A stretch of DNA of 23,642 bases from Leucobacter sp. (GTDB lineage Bacteria; Actinomycetota; Actinomycetes; Actinomycetales; Microbacteriaceae): the NCBI GenBank assembly GCA_012510755.1, contig JAAZHL010000025.1, positions 1-23,642 of the forward strand. Reading direction: 5' to 3'. Numbering within the stretch: position 1 is the first letter of the stretch; each line of letters starts with the position of its first letter. The position numbers and the translations under genes are program-made. Below, one piece after another: positions 1 to 8,357 of this stretch. The notes beneath the pieces are model-generated. The model searched no databases. It was not told the origin of the DNA and worked only from the letters and a program-made list of their open reading frames with translations.

Positions 1-692
1 GAGCGCGCCTCATCCGTCGTTCCGCGCCACACCAGCTTGCCTCCCTCAATGACGTTCACTCGGTGAGAGATAGTGAGAGCCGAACGCACGTTCTGCTCGA
101 CAAGAAGCACACTCACACCCATCTCCTCGTTGATACGTGCGACTGCTTTTAGAATCTCGGTAACGAGCACGGGAGCAATACCCTGAGAGAGTTCATCGGC
201 GAGAAGAATCTTGGGCGCATTGGTAAGTGCCATTGACACAGCAAGCATTTGCCGCTGCCCGCCGCTCAGATAACCAGCATGCATCTTCCACTTGTCTTTG
301 AGCACCGGAAACAGCTCAAGTGCGAACGCTAACGAGTCGGCCTGGCTGCTATCCGTGCGCGGAGCTACAGCCAAGTTCTCCTCAACGGTGAGGCTTCTGA
401 AAATCTTGTTGTCTTCCGGCACGAGTGCAATACCCTTGCGGGCATTCTGAAAGATCGGCTTACCGGTGATATCTTCACCGTTGTAAACCACTTTACCGCG
501 AGACAGGGCTCCTGCTTCCGCCCGCAAGAAACCGCTGACCGCCCGCAAAGTCGTGGTCTTTCCGGCACCATTCGGCCCGACAAGCGCAACGATTTCGCCC
601 CGCCCCACTGTGAACGAAACTCCTTCGATCCCCACAGCGTTGCGGTTATAAAGCACAGATACGTCTGTACACTCCAAAATTGACTCGCTCAT
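1..692 (-). CDS. livF: HAAT-type ABC transporter ATPase LivF (C-terminus cut by window edge)
   Basis: This is one of the two ATPases that power a branched-chain-amino-acid-type ABC importer at the inner face of the membrane. About 230 residues are visible and the rest runs off the left edge. Walker A (GPNGAGKT) is at about residues 39-46, the ABC signature LSGGQ at 142-146 and Walker B (KILLADE) at 161-167. The segment VPEDNKIF and the switch region LVEQN, which has Gln where most ABC ATPases have His, are typical of LivF rather than LivG. The ATG at 692 overlaps the livM stop by 4 bp (ATGA), so translation is probably coupled. The transported substrate is unknown; the neighbouring CoA ligase suggests a carboxylic acid rather than an amino acid. 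The family call is secure; the substrate is inference. Confidence 0.93.
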   Translation of the reverse strand, partial: MSESILECTDVSVLYNRNAVGIEGVSFTVGRGEIVALVGPNGAGKTTTLRAVSGFLRAEAGALSRGKVVYNGEDITGKPIFQNARKGIALVPEDNKIFRSLTVEENLAVAPRTDSSQADSLAFALELFPVLKDKWKMHAGYLSGGQRQMLAVSMALTNAPKILLADELSQGIAPVLVTEILKAVARINEEMGVSVLLVEQNVRSALTISHRVNVIEGGKLVWRGTTDEAR

Positions 693-1771
693 GCTGTTTC
701 CTTCAACTCAACAGTGTTGCGCTTTTTGGCGCCCGCACGGAACATATTTGCAACTCGAGTGATCAAACCGCGAAGCCCGGTGGGCTCTATCACCAGGAAC
801 ACGACGACCGCCAGGCCATACAAACCAAGTTGAATATTGAACATTTGGTTCGAAATAGCTCCCACAATTGGAGAATCGTTCGGTAGCTTACCGACCAGGT
901 CTTGCTCTGTATATGGAAGGCCGACAACGAATATTGCACCCAGAAAGCTACCCAACGGTCTACCCAAACCACCAATAATGATCATCGCAACATAACTAAT
1001 CGCAAGCGACAGCGGGAAGGAGTCAATTTCTACACCGTAGAGGTAATACCCGAACACGGCACCCTGCACACCGATGATCGCTGAGCTGAGGCCGAACACA
1101 ATGAACTTGTATCGTGAGACATTCACGCCGAGTGCTTCTGCGGCCTGCTCACAATAGTGAATTCCCAACCACGCGCGACCAAACCGGCTCCGCAACAAGT
1201 TTCGATAACCGAGAAGAGCGAGGGTAGCGAGAATGCCGGTGAAGTAGATCCAGTTATTGCCCTCGTCCAAACGAATGCCGAAGATCTCGGGTCGTGGAAG
1301 AAGGAACCCAGCTACCCCGACCGTCGCAAGTTGAAACTTTTCAGCAACGAATTTCACGATGAAGTGCAGGGCCAAGGTCGCCATCACCAAATACAGACCT
1401 GCCAGCCGAAGCGCCGGTATGCCGACCAGCAGCCCAACTACCCCGGCTACGAGCGCCGAGAACACCAAGACAAGCAAGAACGGCACGTTGGGAATATAGA
1501 ACGTAATCCCAGCAGCGGTGTAGGCTCCGACGGCCATCAAGGCAGCATTACCCAGCGACATCTGCCCGGCAGTACCGGTCACCATATTGAGAGCGACTGA
1601 TCCGACCGTAGCGATAAAGATGAGCGTGGCAATGTCTGTCCAACGCGGCCCGAGCACCATGGGAAGAAAGAACAGCGCAAGCCCCCACGGAATGATCAGC
1701 AGAGCTGGGTGTGCCCTCAGGAATGACCAGGCGCGCGCCACAGGACGGGTTTCGTTAATTGTCTGGTTCAC
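689..1771 (-). CDS. livM: HAAT-type ABC transporter permease LivM
   Basis: This is a membrane permease of a branched-chain-amino-acid-type ABC importer, 360 residues with many hydrophobic spans. The LivM hallmark GQMSLGNAALMAVGAYTAA lies at about residues 69-87. The C-terminal loop GGLGRPLGSFLGA matches the ATPase-contact region of LivH/LivM permeases. The start is GTG at 1771, preceded at good spacing by GAGGA; the first residues MNQTINETRP form a short polar N-terminus. The gene begins 18 bp after the carboxyltransferase stop and overlaps livF by 4 bp. The usual livH-livM adjacency is broken: livH, livK, livG and a carboxyltransferase all lie upstream of livM in this operon. Confidence 0.93.
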   Translation of the reverse strand: MNQTINETRPVARAWSFLRAHPALLIIPWGLALFFLPMVLGPRWTDIATLIFIATVGSVALNMVTGTAGQMSLGNAALMAVGAYTAAGITFYIPNVPFLLVLVFSALVAGVVGLLVGIPALRLAGLYLVMATLALHFIVKFVAEKFQLATVGVAGFLLPRPEIFGIRLDEGNNWIYFTGILATLALLGYRNLLRSRFGRAWLGIHYCEQAAEALGVNVSRYKFIVFGLSSAIIGVQGAVFGYYLYGVEIDSFPLSLAISYVAMIIIGGLGRPLGSFLGAIFVVGLPYTEQDLVGKLPNDSPIVGAISNQMFNIQLGLYGLAVVVFLVIEPTGLRGLITRVANMFRAGAKKRNTVELKETA

Positions 1772-1789
1772 AACGGTTCCTCTGGTCTA

Positions 1790-3403
1790 TTAAATAGGTG
1801 ATATCGCGTGGACACGTGGTGGCTGCACGTCAACGCGCCGCAGAGGCGCGTGTCTCAGCCCCTCGGCGAGAACGGCTCGCGTCTGATCGGGTTCAATGAC
1901 CGCATCGATGCCGTAACCGCTAGCCGCATACACCGCTCCCAACTGAGACTTAAACCCTGCAATCAAGGTCTCCCTGTGCTCTGCTGGCGATTCCGCAGCC
2001 TCTACTTCTTTACGGAACATCACATCAACAGCACCTTCGACTGCCAGCGCGCAAATCTCGGCGCTGGGCCAGGCAACCGCAAGCTCGGCGCCAAAGCTTC
2101 TGCCCCCACCCATCGCGACGTAGGCGAGACCGTACACCTTGCGCAGCACAACGCTAAAGCGCGGAACCGTCGCTTGGCCAAGTTCAAATACCAGTCGCCC
2201 ACTCCGCCGAGCGAGACCCGTCGATTCTGCAGGACTGCCAACCAAGAAACCCGGTACGTCAATCAGATACACCAGGGCAATGCCATAAGCGTCACACATT
2301 GAAACGAAATGTGCGCCCTTTTCGCATGCGGCGCTATCTAGCGCCCCTGCTTTTTGCATGGGCTGGTTGGCAATGATGCCTACCGGTCGACCTTCGATAT
2401 GCGCGAGTGCAGTCACCAAGTTTTTGGCGTATCGAGGTTTAATCTCGAAGAACTCGTGACCATCGACAATTTCAGTAATCACCTTCTTCACGTGATACGC
2501 CCGACGTGTGCTGGTGGGGACGATTTCTGTGAGGTCGGGGCGATCTGCCGTGGAGGGGCTGGTGACGTATTCGGAACGGGGCGGCTCTTGCTGCGCGTTC
2601 GATGGGAAGAATGACAGGTATCGCTGGATCACCTGCATCGCTTCTTCATCTGAGTCCACGGCCAAATCAGCAATTCCATGCTTGTCGGCCTGCACATCTG
2701 CACCGCCAAGTGTTTCTGCGTCAGATGCCTCACCAGTCGCGGCCTTTACGAGGGCCGGGCCGGCAATTCCCATCTGCGAGGTGCCGCGGCGCATGACCAC
2801 AAAGTCTGCCATGGCAGCAAAGTTCGAAGCGCCAGCAAAACCAGGGCCAAGTACCGCAACGACAACTGGAACCCAGCCTGAAAGACGCGAGAACAATCGA
2901 AACAGCGGCGCACCAAATGCGAAGTGCCGCGAATCAAGGCCCTCGTGAATTCGGTGACCTCCACCCTCCACCAGCATGACGAGAGGGATACCACTTGACA
3001 TTGAACGATCGACCAGCTGTTCGATCTTCAGCATCCCGACGGTTCCCATGCTGCCACCCAGCACTGAGAAATCAATCGACAGCACATGAACTGGTCGCCC
3101 CGCCACGGTGCAGCGTCCGGTGACCACACCGTCTGCTGGCACTGGGCGCTTCCCTGAATGACGCACTGTCTCCTGACTGGGAGTGATGAGTGCTCCACTC
3201 TCAACGAATGAACCTTCATCAGCAAGTTCGGCGATGCGCTCGCGCGCAGTGAGCTTGCCAAGATCATGCTGCTTGGCGACCGCCTCTGGACGATTCTCAT
3301 CCATCAACAGTTCATGTGCGTACCGCACCTCGGTCAGCAGTCGAGGCCAATCTGAGTCATTATTATTCATAGCCTGCCGCCCCGCTCCAGTCACTGAGTT
3401 CAT
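1790..3403 (-). CDS. Acyl-CoA carboxylase carboxyltransferase (beta) subunit, PccB/MmdA-like, divergent
   Basis: This is a biotin-dependent carboxyltransferase of the crotonase fold, 537 residues, the usual size for PccB/AccB/MmdA proteins. It would move CO2 from carboxybiotin to an acyl-CoA. The N-half carries GGSMG (about 116-120), GGGHRIHEG (147-155), GFAGAS (188-193) and the TSQMGIAGP/LVKAATGE segment; the C-half carries DVPGFLVGS, RKVYGLAY (421-428) and AWPSAEI. Compared with canonical PccB, DSGGARIQEG is replaced by EGGGHRIHEG and the oxyanion-hole GGAY by GLAY, so the substrate or even the reaction may differ. The ATG at 3403 has AGGA at good spacing, overlapping the livG stop; a second ATG at codon 12 has a poorer site. 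It lies inside the liv operon, between livG and livM. No biotin carboxylase adjoins it; those are in the 14465-8358 operon. Confidence 0.88.
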   Translation of the reverse strand: MNSVTGAGRQAMNNNDSDWPRLLTEVRYAHELLMDENRPEAVAKQHDLGKLTARERIAELADEGSFVESGALITPSQETVRHSGKRPVPADGVVTGRCTVAGRPVHVLSIDFSVLGGSMGTVGMLKIEQLVDRSMSSGIPLVMLVEGGGHRIHEGLDSRHFAFGAPLFRLFSRLSGWVPVVVAVLGPGFAGASNFAAMADFVVMRRGTSQMGIAGPALVKAATGEASDAETLGGADVQADKHGIADLAVDSDEEAMQVIQRYLSFFPSNAQQEPPRSEYVTSPSTADRPDLTEIVPTSTRRAYHVKKVITEIVDGHEFFEIKPRYAKNLVTALAHIEGRPVGIIANQPMQKAGALDSAACEKGAHFVSMCDAYGIALVYLIDVPGFLVGSPAESTGLARRSGRLVFELGQATVPRFSVVLRKVYGLAYVAMGGGRSFGAELAVAWPSAEICALAVEGAVDVMFRKEVEAAESPAEHRETLIAGFKSQLGAVYAASGYGIDAVIEPDQTRAVLAEGLRHAPLRRVDVQPPRVHAISPI

Positions 3404-3411
3404 GAGTTTTC

Positions 3412-4191
3412 CTATTCTTCTCGACCCAAGTACGCATCAATTACGTTCTGTTGTTTCAGAACTTCTAGAGGTGGGCCAACGGCGATAATCTTCCCTGCAT
3501 CGAGCACCACGATTGAGTCACATGCTGCAGAGACGACCGCCATGTCGTGCTCGACAAGCACCTGAGTCAACCCGCTTTGCTCTCGCAGGCGACGCAAGAC
3601 TCTCACCAAAGCAGTCTTGTCCATCGCGCTCATGCCAGATGCGGGTTCATCAAGCAGCATGAGAGTCGGCGACATCATCAGCGCACGGGCGATCTCGACC
3701 AGCTTCTTTTCTGCAAAAGACAGGCTATTCACCAGATCAGCGCCTCGCCCGCCAAGCCCCACCAGTTCAAGCAGCTCTGCTGCCTTCGCATGGCCGGCCC
3801 GCTCTTCTGTACGTGCTCGACCGACGTGGAGCAGTGCTTCAACTAGAGAGGCCTTCGTCTCTTGGTGCATCCCTAGCATCACGTTGTCGCTGAGCGAGAT
3901 ACCCTCTACGAGTTCAACGTTTTGAAAGGTTCTTGCGACTCCACGCAGCGCCACTTTCCAGGGTGGCAGCCCCCCGAGCTGCTCACCTTGGAAAGTGACG
4001 GTACCTGCGCTTCCGATATACAGACCACTAATCACGTTAAGCAAACTGCTCTTACCTGCACCATTGGGCCCAACCAGACCCACAATGCCGCCTTGAGGAA
4101 CCTCAAAATCGACATCGGTCAGTGCATGAAAGCCACCAAAGGCGAGGTCTAGCCCTTCGACTTTCAATAGTGGGGCGTTCGATGAGCTCAT
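3412..4191 (-). CDS. livG: HAAT-type ABC transporter ATPase LivG
   Basis: This is the second ATPase of the branched-chain-amino-acid-type importer, 259 residues. Walker A GPNGAGKS is at 41-48, the Q-loop Gln at about 90 (ARTFQN), the signature in an unusual form LSFAEKK at 157-163, Walker B LMLLDEP at 177-183 and the H-switch His at 215 (VEHDM). The C-terminal extension, IIAVGPPLEVLKQQNVIDAYLG, is typical of LivG. The variable signature is normal for LivG, where the canonical LSGGQ is often degraded. It starts 47 bp after livK with GGAG in front of the ATG, and its TAG stop overlaps the ribosome-binding site of the next gene, the carboxyltransferase. Confidence 0.95.
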   Translation of the reverse strand: MSSSNAPLLKVEGLDLAFGGFHALTDVDFEVPQGGIVGLVGPNGAGKSSLLNVISGLYIGSAGTVTFQGEQLGGLPPWKVALRGVARTFQNVELVEGISLSDNVMLGMHQETKASLVEALLHVGRARTEERAGHAKAAELLELVGLGGRGADLVNSLSFAEKKLVEIARALMMSPTLMLLDEPASGMSAMDKTALVRVLRRLREQSGLTQVLVEHDMAVVSAACDSIVVLDAGKIIAVGPPLEVLKQQNVIDAYLGREE

Positions 4192-4238
4192 CGTTCTCCG
4201 ATCAGAATGCTTAACAACTTTGGGGTCCTACTGTGGGA

Positions 4239-5462
4239 TTAGGAAGAAGTAATCCAGTTGCCGTCAAGCGGCTGTGGCACACTCGTTGCTGGATCCCACT
4301 GGTACACCTGGCCTTCCTTGACAAGGCGGTGATCTCCGGAGTTTCCATAGACTCCCGTGAGGCCACGAGTGTCGAGCGACTTCATGTTCGCCAATGCGTC
4401 ACGGTAGCCGTCACGAGTGCAATCGACACCGCAGTCTTCCAGCACCTGGGCAATCAGCAGCCCTTCAACGTAGCCGTGCGAAACCCACTCGTTTCCTGCC
4501 AGCTCGTCTTTCCACTGGCCAGCTGCTTTCATATCTTCTTGCATCTGAGCGACGCTTGGGTTGTCAGTCAGGTACGGGGCCACATACGACCGTAGCGAGT
4601 AGAACTCCTGCCCAATCTGGTCAATGGCCTCGAAGTTGGTGTTATTTCCAGACTGCTTCTGCGTAATGATGGGAACTGTCGTAGGCAAGCCCTGTGCGTT
4701 CATCGCAGTAATCGCCTGCGTAATGTTCACGACGTAGGTCACGACTGCATCGGGTTCTGCAGCAACAACTGCTCGAGCTTGCTGAGTGACGTCAGTCGCA
4801 GTCTGCGCTGCAGACTCCGAAGCAACTACTGTCCAGCCCCTTGCCTCAGCACCCTCGATCACCGCTTCACGGTAAGGGTCAGCTGATGCTGTCTCAATCG
4901 TGTAGATTGCGATCTTGGGGTCATCGATGCCGCGCTCTTCAAATAGTTCCGCAGCAAACGCCAGCTCCAGGTCAGCCCAAATAGTTACGGGCACCTCACT
5001 ACTGAATACGTACTCCGGCGGAGTAGGAGTCATGATCTGCGGGACGTCCGTCTGATTCACCATTGGAATCTTGACAGTGTCGGCCTGCGGAGCAAGTGCT
5101 GCAATGATGTTACTCAAGTTGTTGCCGTGGTTTGCGAGTGCATCGCTATTAGCGATCTCGCGGAAGTTCGTCGTAGCTCGCTGCAAATCGCTTGCATTAT
5201 CTCGCTCCATCAGCTCGATCTGCTTGCCGTGCACTCCGCCAGCCTCATTCACCGCATTAATGCTTGAACGCAAACCTGCCATCCACGCATTACTGAAGTC
5301 TGAGTAGGGCCCTGAGAGGTCCGTCATCACTCCGATGACATAGGGATCGCCGCCAGCGGCTTCCTCTGAGGGAGCTGTTGAGCCGCTGCACGCGCTCAAC
5401 AGCAACACTGCTGGGAGCGAGGCCGCTAACGCAACCTTCTTAAAATTCAGTTTCTTCTTCAT
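4239..5462 (-). CDS. livK: HAAT-type solute-binding lipoprotein LivK
   Basis: This is the extracellular substrate receptor of the ABC importer (Peripla_BP_6 fold), 407 residues. It begins with a lipoprotein signal peptide: positive MKKKLNFKKV, a hydrophobic stretch, and a lipobox LSAC with the modified Cys at residue 25, followed by a Ser/Glu-rich linker. The mature part opens with YVIGVMTDLSGPYSDF, the typical first strand and ligand loop of this family, and contains GGVHGKQIELMERDN. A Cys pair near residue 345 (EDCGVDC) is typical of HAAT receptors. A good site (AAGGAAA) precedes the ATG. It lies between livH and livG. The ligand cannot be read from sequence; relatives bind amino acids, amides, aromatic acids or aliphatic acids. 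Confidence 0.94.
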   Translation of the reverse strand: MKKKLNFKKVALAASLPAVLLLSACSGSTAPSEEAAGGDPYVIGVMTDLSGPYSDFSNAWMAGLRSSINAVNEAGGVHGKQIELMERDNASDLQRATTNFREIANSDALANHGNNLSNIIAALAPQADTVKIPMVNQTDVPQIMTPTPPEYVFSSEVPVTIWADLELAFAAELFEERGIDDPKIAIYTIETASADPYREAVIEGAEARGWTVVASESAAQTATDVTQQARAVVAAEPDAVVTYVVNITQAITAMNAQGLPTTVPIITQKQSGNNTNFEAIDQIGQEFYSLRSYVAPYLTDNPSVAQMQEDMKAAGQWKDELAGNEWVSHGYVEGLLIAQVLEDCGVDCTRDGYRDALANMKSLDTRGLTGVYGNSGDHRLVKEGQVYQWDPATSVPQPLDGNWITSS

Positions 5463-5486
5463 TGAATTTCCTTCATTTGTGATGAC

Positions 5487-5504
5487 TGCCCCTATTTAGA
5501 GGCA
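5487..5504 (-). other. Small stem-loop between livH and livK
   Basis: On the minus strand this 18-base segment can fold with a seven-pair stem (one G-U) and an AAAT loop. It sits about 25 bases before the livK start, inside the operon. Its position ahead of the highly expressed binding-protein gene suggests an mRNA end or stability element, but the stem is weak and there is no T-run, so it is not a convincing terminator. Confidence 0.3.
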
Positions 5505-5539
5505 ATCGGCTAATTTACAACTCGCTCGATAGAGGCTTT

Positions 5540-6409
5540 TTATAGACGTTGGACTTCTCGCCGACCAAACAATCCGCTCGGTCGAATCCACAACACACAA
5601 ATCAGCAGAATGTAGGCCGTCACCTCGGCTGCCTGTCCCCCAAAGAAGAAGACACCGATCGATTGGCTGAGCGCAACGATCATGGCGCCGGCTATCAGCC
5701 CGCCAAGGCTGTCGAGGCCACCCACAAGCGCAGGAGCCATTCCCATGAGCCCCAGTTCGACCAGACTGATCGAAGCCGCAGAGGTGTATGCGAAGCTAAT
5801 GCCGCCGACAGTGGCACCAACCAACGAGAGTGCCCACCCAAGTGCAATCAGGCGGTTGATTCTGACGCCGCGCTGGCTCGCAAGCACTGCCGACTCGCTC
5901 GAGGCACGCATCTGAGTTCCGACACGGGTGAACTTCAAGAGCGTGAAAATTGCCGCAAACAAGACTACTGCGAGGCCAATCACAGTCATCTCGATGAGAC
6001 TGATGGAAGCTACTCCACCAAAGCGGAAGCGCTGGTCGACAAACGGTTGCGTGAGGTTGCGGCTTGACGGCCCCCAGACAATACCCAATACCGCGTCAAG
6101 AATAATGGCCAACCCAAAGGTCAACATGATTGGCGCATAGATTGGGAGTCCAATCACACGTTTGACGAGGCCAAGGTACGTTGCTGCACCGATCAGCGCC
6201 ATGATGCCCAACGTGAGCACGAAGGCCACAGCCAGGGGAAGGCCACGCTGATCCAAGGCGTAGTAAATAAACACACCGAGCACAAGAAATTGCCCGACGG
6301 CAAAATTCAGTACGCCACTTGCGCGAAACACCATCACCCAGCCCAGGCCAATCAACGCGTAAATCGAGCCGACTCGCACGGTGTCTATCACCAGTGATAA
6401 AAGATCCAT
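5540..6409 (-). CDS. livH: HAAT-type ABC transporter permease LivH
   Basis: This is a membrane permease of the branched-chain-amino-acid-type importer, 289 residues and strongly hydrophobic. The N-terminal signature GSIYALIGLGWVMVFRASGVLNFA, followed by GQFLVLG, is diagnostic for LivH. The C-terminal loop GGLDSLGGLIAGAMIV is the ATPase-contact motif. It starts at an ATG preceded by AAAGGGG, 27 bp after the acyl-CoA ligase stop, so ligase and transporter are co-transcribed. It pairs with LivM at 689-1771 to form the channel heterodimer. Confidence 0.95.
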   Translation of the reverse strand: MDLLSLVIDTVRVGSIYALIGLGWVMVFRASGVLNFAVGQFLVLGVFIYYALDQRGLPLAVAFVLTLGIMALIGAATYLGLVKRVIGLPIYAPIMLTFGLAIILDAVLGIVWGPSSRNLTQPFVDQRFRFGGVASISLIEMTVIGLAVVLFAAIFTLLKFTRVGTQMRASSESAVLASQRGVRINRLIALGWALSLVGATVGGISFAYTSAASISLVELGLMGMAPALVGGLDSLGGLIAGAMIVALSQSIGVFFFGGQAAEVTAYILLICVLWIRPSGLFGRREVQRL

Positions 6410-6436
6410 GACGCCCCTTTATAGGTAAATGTTGAG

Positions 6437-8077
6437 TTAGGCGGAGACCGCTGTCGCGCCGTTGGGTTCTTCAAGCCCCTTGCGCGTGACACTGAAACCC
6501 GCTGCTGACCGATCCCACGTAGTGGCCGTGATCCCTGCAGCGCGAACCTCTGCCTTCTTAAATTTATGTGTCGGTGTCATCGGGAGTTCGCTGACAAAAT
6601 CGAAATACCTGGGCACCATGAAGTAGGGCATCCGCGGCACCAGGTACCGTAGAAGGTCTTCGGGTGTAAGCGTGGAGCCTTTCTTGCGCACCACAGCCAC
6701 CTTGCTCTCGTCTTCGGTATGTTGACTCGGCACCGCAACTGCGACTGAAGCTACGACCTCGGGATGAGAATCGATCTCCTTCTCAACTTCGACTGAAGAA
6801 ATGTTTTCTCCGCGCACCCGCATCGCATCATTATTCCTATCAACAAAGAAATACCGGCCCTGTTCGTCCTGGCGCATTGCATCGCCAGTGTGGAACCAAA
6901 GGTTGCGCCATGCTTCTGAGGTCTTATCTGGTAGCCCGTGATAGCCGGCCATCATCGCCCACGGAACCTTGGCCCGCAACACAAGTTCGCCCGTTTTGCC
7001 GACCGGAACATCAATATCGTGTTCGTCAACAATTCGAGCCTCGAAGTCCGACCGTAGTCTGCCCGCAAGCCCGGGCTCAGCGTCACCGTATAGCGTCAGC
7101 ACAGGTGCTGAAAACTCGGTCAACCCATAAGCAGCTCCGATGCTCACGCCGAAGCGCTCAGCGAAGGCTTCGTGATCGGCGACGAGCGGAACCATATTGA
7201 TGTGGCGCAACGTGTGATCATTGTCATTCTCTTGCTCGGGTTGGGCAGCAAGGAAGCTCGCCATCGCGCCGAGAATTAACGCTTGAGTACATCCAAAACG
7301 CCGAACGTCTTCCCAGAAAGTTGTCGCAGAGAACCGGGGCAGAATGACCGAGGATCCTCCCGCAATCAGTGCTGAGTACACTCCCGCCCACTGTCCACCG
7401 ATATGGAATAGCGGCAGGTTGCACATCACCACTTCGCCAGGCTCAATCCATTTGGGTGAGGAATAGCTGTATGCGAGTCCCTGAGGTGCGAGCACGCCCT
7501 TCGAGTTGCCGGTGGTACCTGAGGTGTAAAGGATTCCGAGCAAATCCCATGAATTCACTTCAACGGGTTCGACCGGCTCTCCCGCAAGCACGCCATCAAA
7601 CGCCGAGATGGCTACCCCCTCAATATGTGGGAAATCGCCTTCACCTCCCCGCACCAAAATCGTGTTGAGCCCAGTGAGCTGGTCACGCACGTCTGCAATC
7701 AATGGCAAATATGAATCTTCCACCACAAGCACTGCGGCTCCAGAGTCATTGATGACGTGCGAAAGAAATGAACCTCGGTATGCGGTGTTTACAGGAACCT
7801 CAACTGCTCCCATCAAGCTCAGCCCAAACCAAGAGAGAATGTAATCAACGTGGTTATCGAGCATCAGCAGCACGCCGTCGCCGCGCTGAACGCCTAACGC
7901 AGTGAATCCACCAGAGGCTTGACATGACCGCTCGAAAAGCTCGCGATAGGTCAGCGCCTCATTCAGGTCTCTGATCGCAAGCTGGTCAGGTCGTTCGCGA
8001 AGTTGCCGCTCAAGCACCTCGCGGACAGTTCTATTCTCTACGGGATCAGAAACTGAAACCTCGTTACTGTAGACCAC
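6437..8077 (-). CDS. AMP-dependent acyl-CoA ligase, CaiC-like, first gene of liv operon
   Basis: This is an ANL-superfamily enzyme that adenylates a carboxylic acid and forms its CoA thioester in the cytoplasm, 546 residues. Seen motifs: P-loop YTSGTTGNSKG at 184-194, YGLTE at 317-321, hinge region HTGD near 396-399, FVDRNNDAMRVRGENIS at about 411-427, and the C-terminal catalytic-lysine region PTHKFKK with Lys near 505. The RGENISS-type hinge and the C-terminal TTWDR match the crotonobetaine/carnitine-CoA ligase-like group, though that does not fix the substrate. It starts with GTG at 8077, preceded by GAGGGG at ideal spacing. It heads the operon that encodes the importer, so its substrate is probably what the importer brings in. 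The second ligase at 23214-23642 has a closely similar C-terminus. Confidence 0.92.
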   Translation of the reverse strand: MVYSNEVSVSDPVENRTVREVLERQLRERPDQLAIRDLNEALTYRELFERSCQASGGFTALGVQRGDGVLLMLDNHVDYILSWFGLSLMGAVEVPVNTAYRGSFLSHVINDSGAAVLVVEDSYLPLIADVRDQLTGLNTILVRGGEGDFPHIEGVAISAFDGVLAGEPVEPVEVNSWDLLGILYTSGTTGNSKGVLAPQGLAYSYSSPKWIEPGEVVMCNLPLFHIGGQWAGVYSALIAGGSSVILPRFSATTFWEDVRRFGCTQALILGAMASFLAAQPEQENDNDHTLRHINMVPLVADHEAFAERFGVSIGAAYGLTEFSAPVLTLYGDAEPGLAGRLRSDFEARIVDEHDIDVPVGKTGELVLRAKVPWAMMAGYHGLPDKTSEAWRNLWFHTGDAMRQDEQGRYFFVDRNNDAMRVRGENISSVEVEKEIDSHPEVVASVAVAVPSQHTEDESKVAVVRKKGSTLTPEDLLRYLVPRMPYFMVPRYFDFVSELPMTPTHKFKKAEVRAAGITATTWDRSAAGFSVTRKGLEEPNGATAVSA

Positions 8078-8130
8078 AGAAACCCCTCATCGACATTGAT
8101 TCATCCAACAGCTCTGTTGCGTTACCTACG

Positions 8131-8159
8131 AATATGACACAAGAGTCAGAAAGGTGCAA
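8131..8159 (-). promoter_or_regulatory. Candidate promoter of the ligase/liv operon
   Basis: On the minus strand TTGCAC (8159-8154) lies 17 bp from CATATT (8136-8131), about 55 bp ahead of the GTG start. Both hexamers are only partial matches to the housekeeping consensus. The TGAC-N6-GTCA palindrome lies across the spacer and the start of the -10, which would suit a repressor site. The promoter in front of the carboxylase operon shows the same offset. Placement is inference. Confidence 0.4.
8135..8148. promoter_or_regulatory. Operator-like palindrome TGAC-N6-GTCA, site 1 (liv operon)
   Basis: TGAC-ACAAGA-GTCA lies about 58 bp ahead of the GTG start of the liv-operon ligase. It is one of four exact TGAC-N6-GTCA sites found in the window, all in 5' intergenic regions. 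Its central six bases are not palindromic, which suggests two half-sites bound by a dimer. The local TetR protein is the natural candidate. Confidence 0.6.
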
Positions 8160-8186
8160 GTACTTCGACGTTACTTTTGGCGGATA

Positions 8187-8271
8187 AATATTCGCAGGAA
8201 TCTAACGACTTTGTTCGAGCACAGTGGGCATTCAAGGACTTTATCTATTTCAAATCAACCCTGCGAATATT
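8187..8271. repeat. 12-bp perfect inverted repeat, arms 73 bp apart centre to centre
   Basis: AATATTCGCAGG (8187-8198) recurs as its exact reverse complement CCTGCGAATATT (8260-8271), with 61 bp between. The arms are too far apart to be an ordinary terminator hairpin. The 73-bp centre spacing is close to seven DNA turns, which would place two protein-binding sites on one face of the helix. The pair lies upstream of the candidate liv-operon promoter and downstream of the previous operon. A role as activator or loop-forming sites is inference. Confidence 0.5.
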
Positions 8272-8315
8272 CTGTGGACCACAGCGCAGCGAGCCCCCAG
8301 GTCGCTACTGACCTG
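8272..8315. other. Two further short dyads downstream of the reductase gene
   Basis: CTGTGG-A-CCACAG (8272-8284) is a 13-bp palindrome, and CAGGTC-GCTACT-GACCTG (8298-8315) can form a six-pair hairpin with a six-base loop. The second lies 43 bp after the stop of the 8358 gene and could help end the carboxylase operon transcript, but no T-run follows on the minus strand. The 280-bp gap 8078-8357 contains no gene that I can support. Confidence 0.35.
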
Positions 8316-8357
8316 ATTTACCTGTCAATTACCGTCGTGTGCTAACGACATTGGAAA

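Noticed and set aside
1157..1600. A 147-codon plus-strand frame opposite livM
   Set aside because: It lies fully antisense to a well-supported permease gene, and its composition is the hydrophilic mirror of membrane codons.
4226..4244. A possible hairpin between livK and livG
   Set aside because: Only five pairs with a nine-base loop, extending into the end of livK; not stable enough to report.
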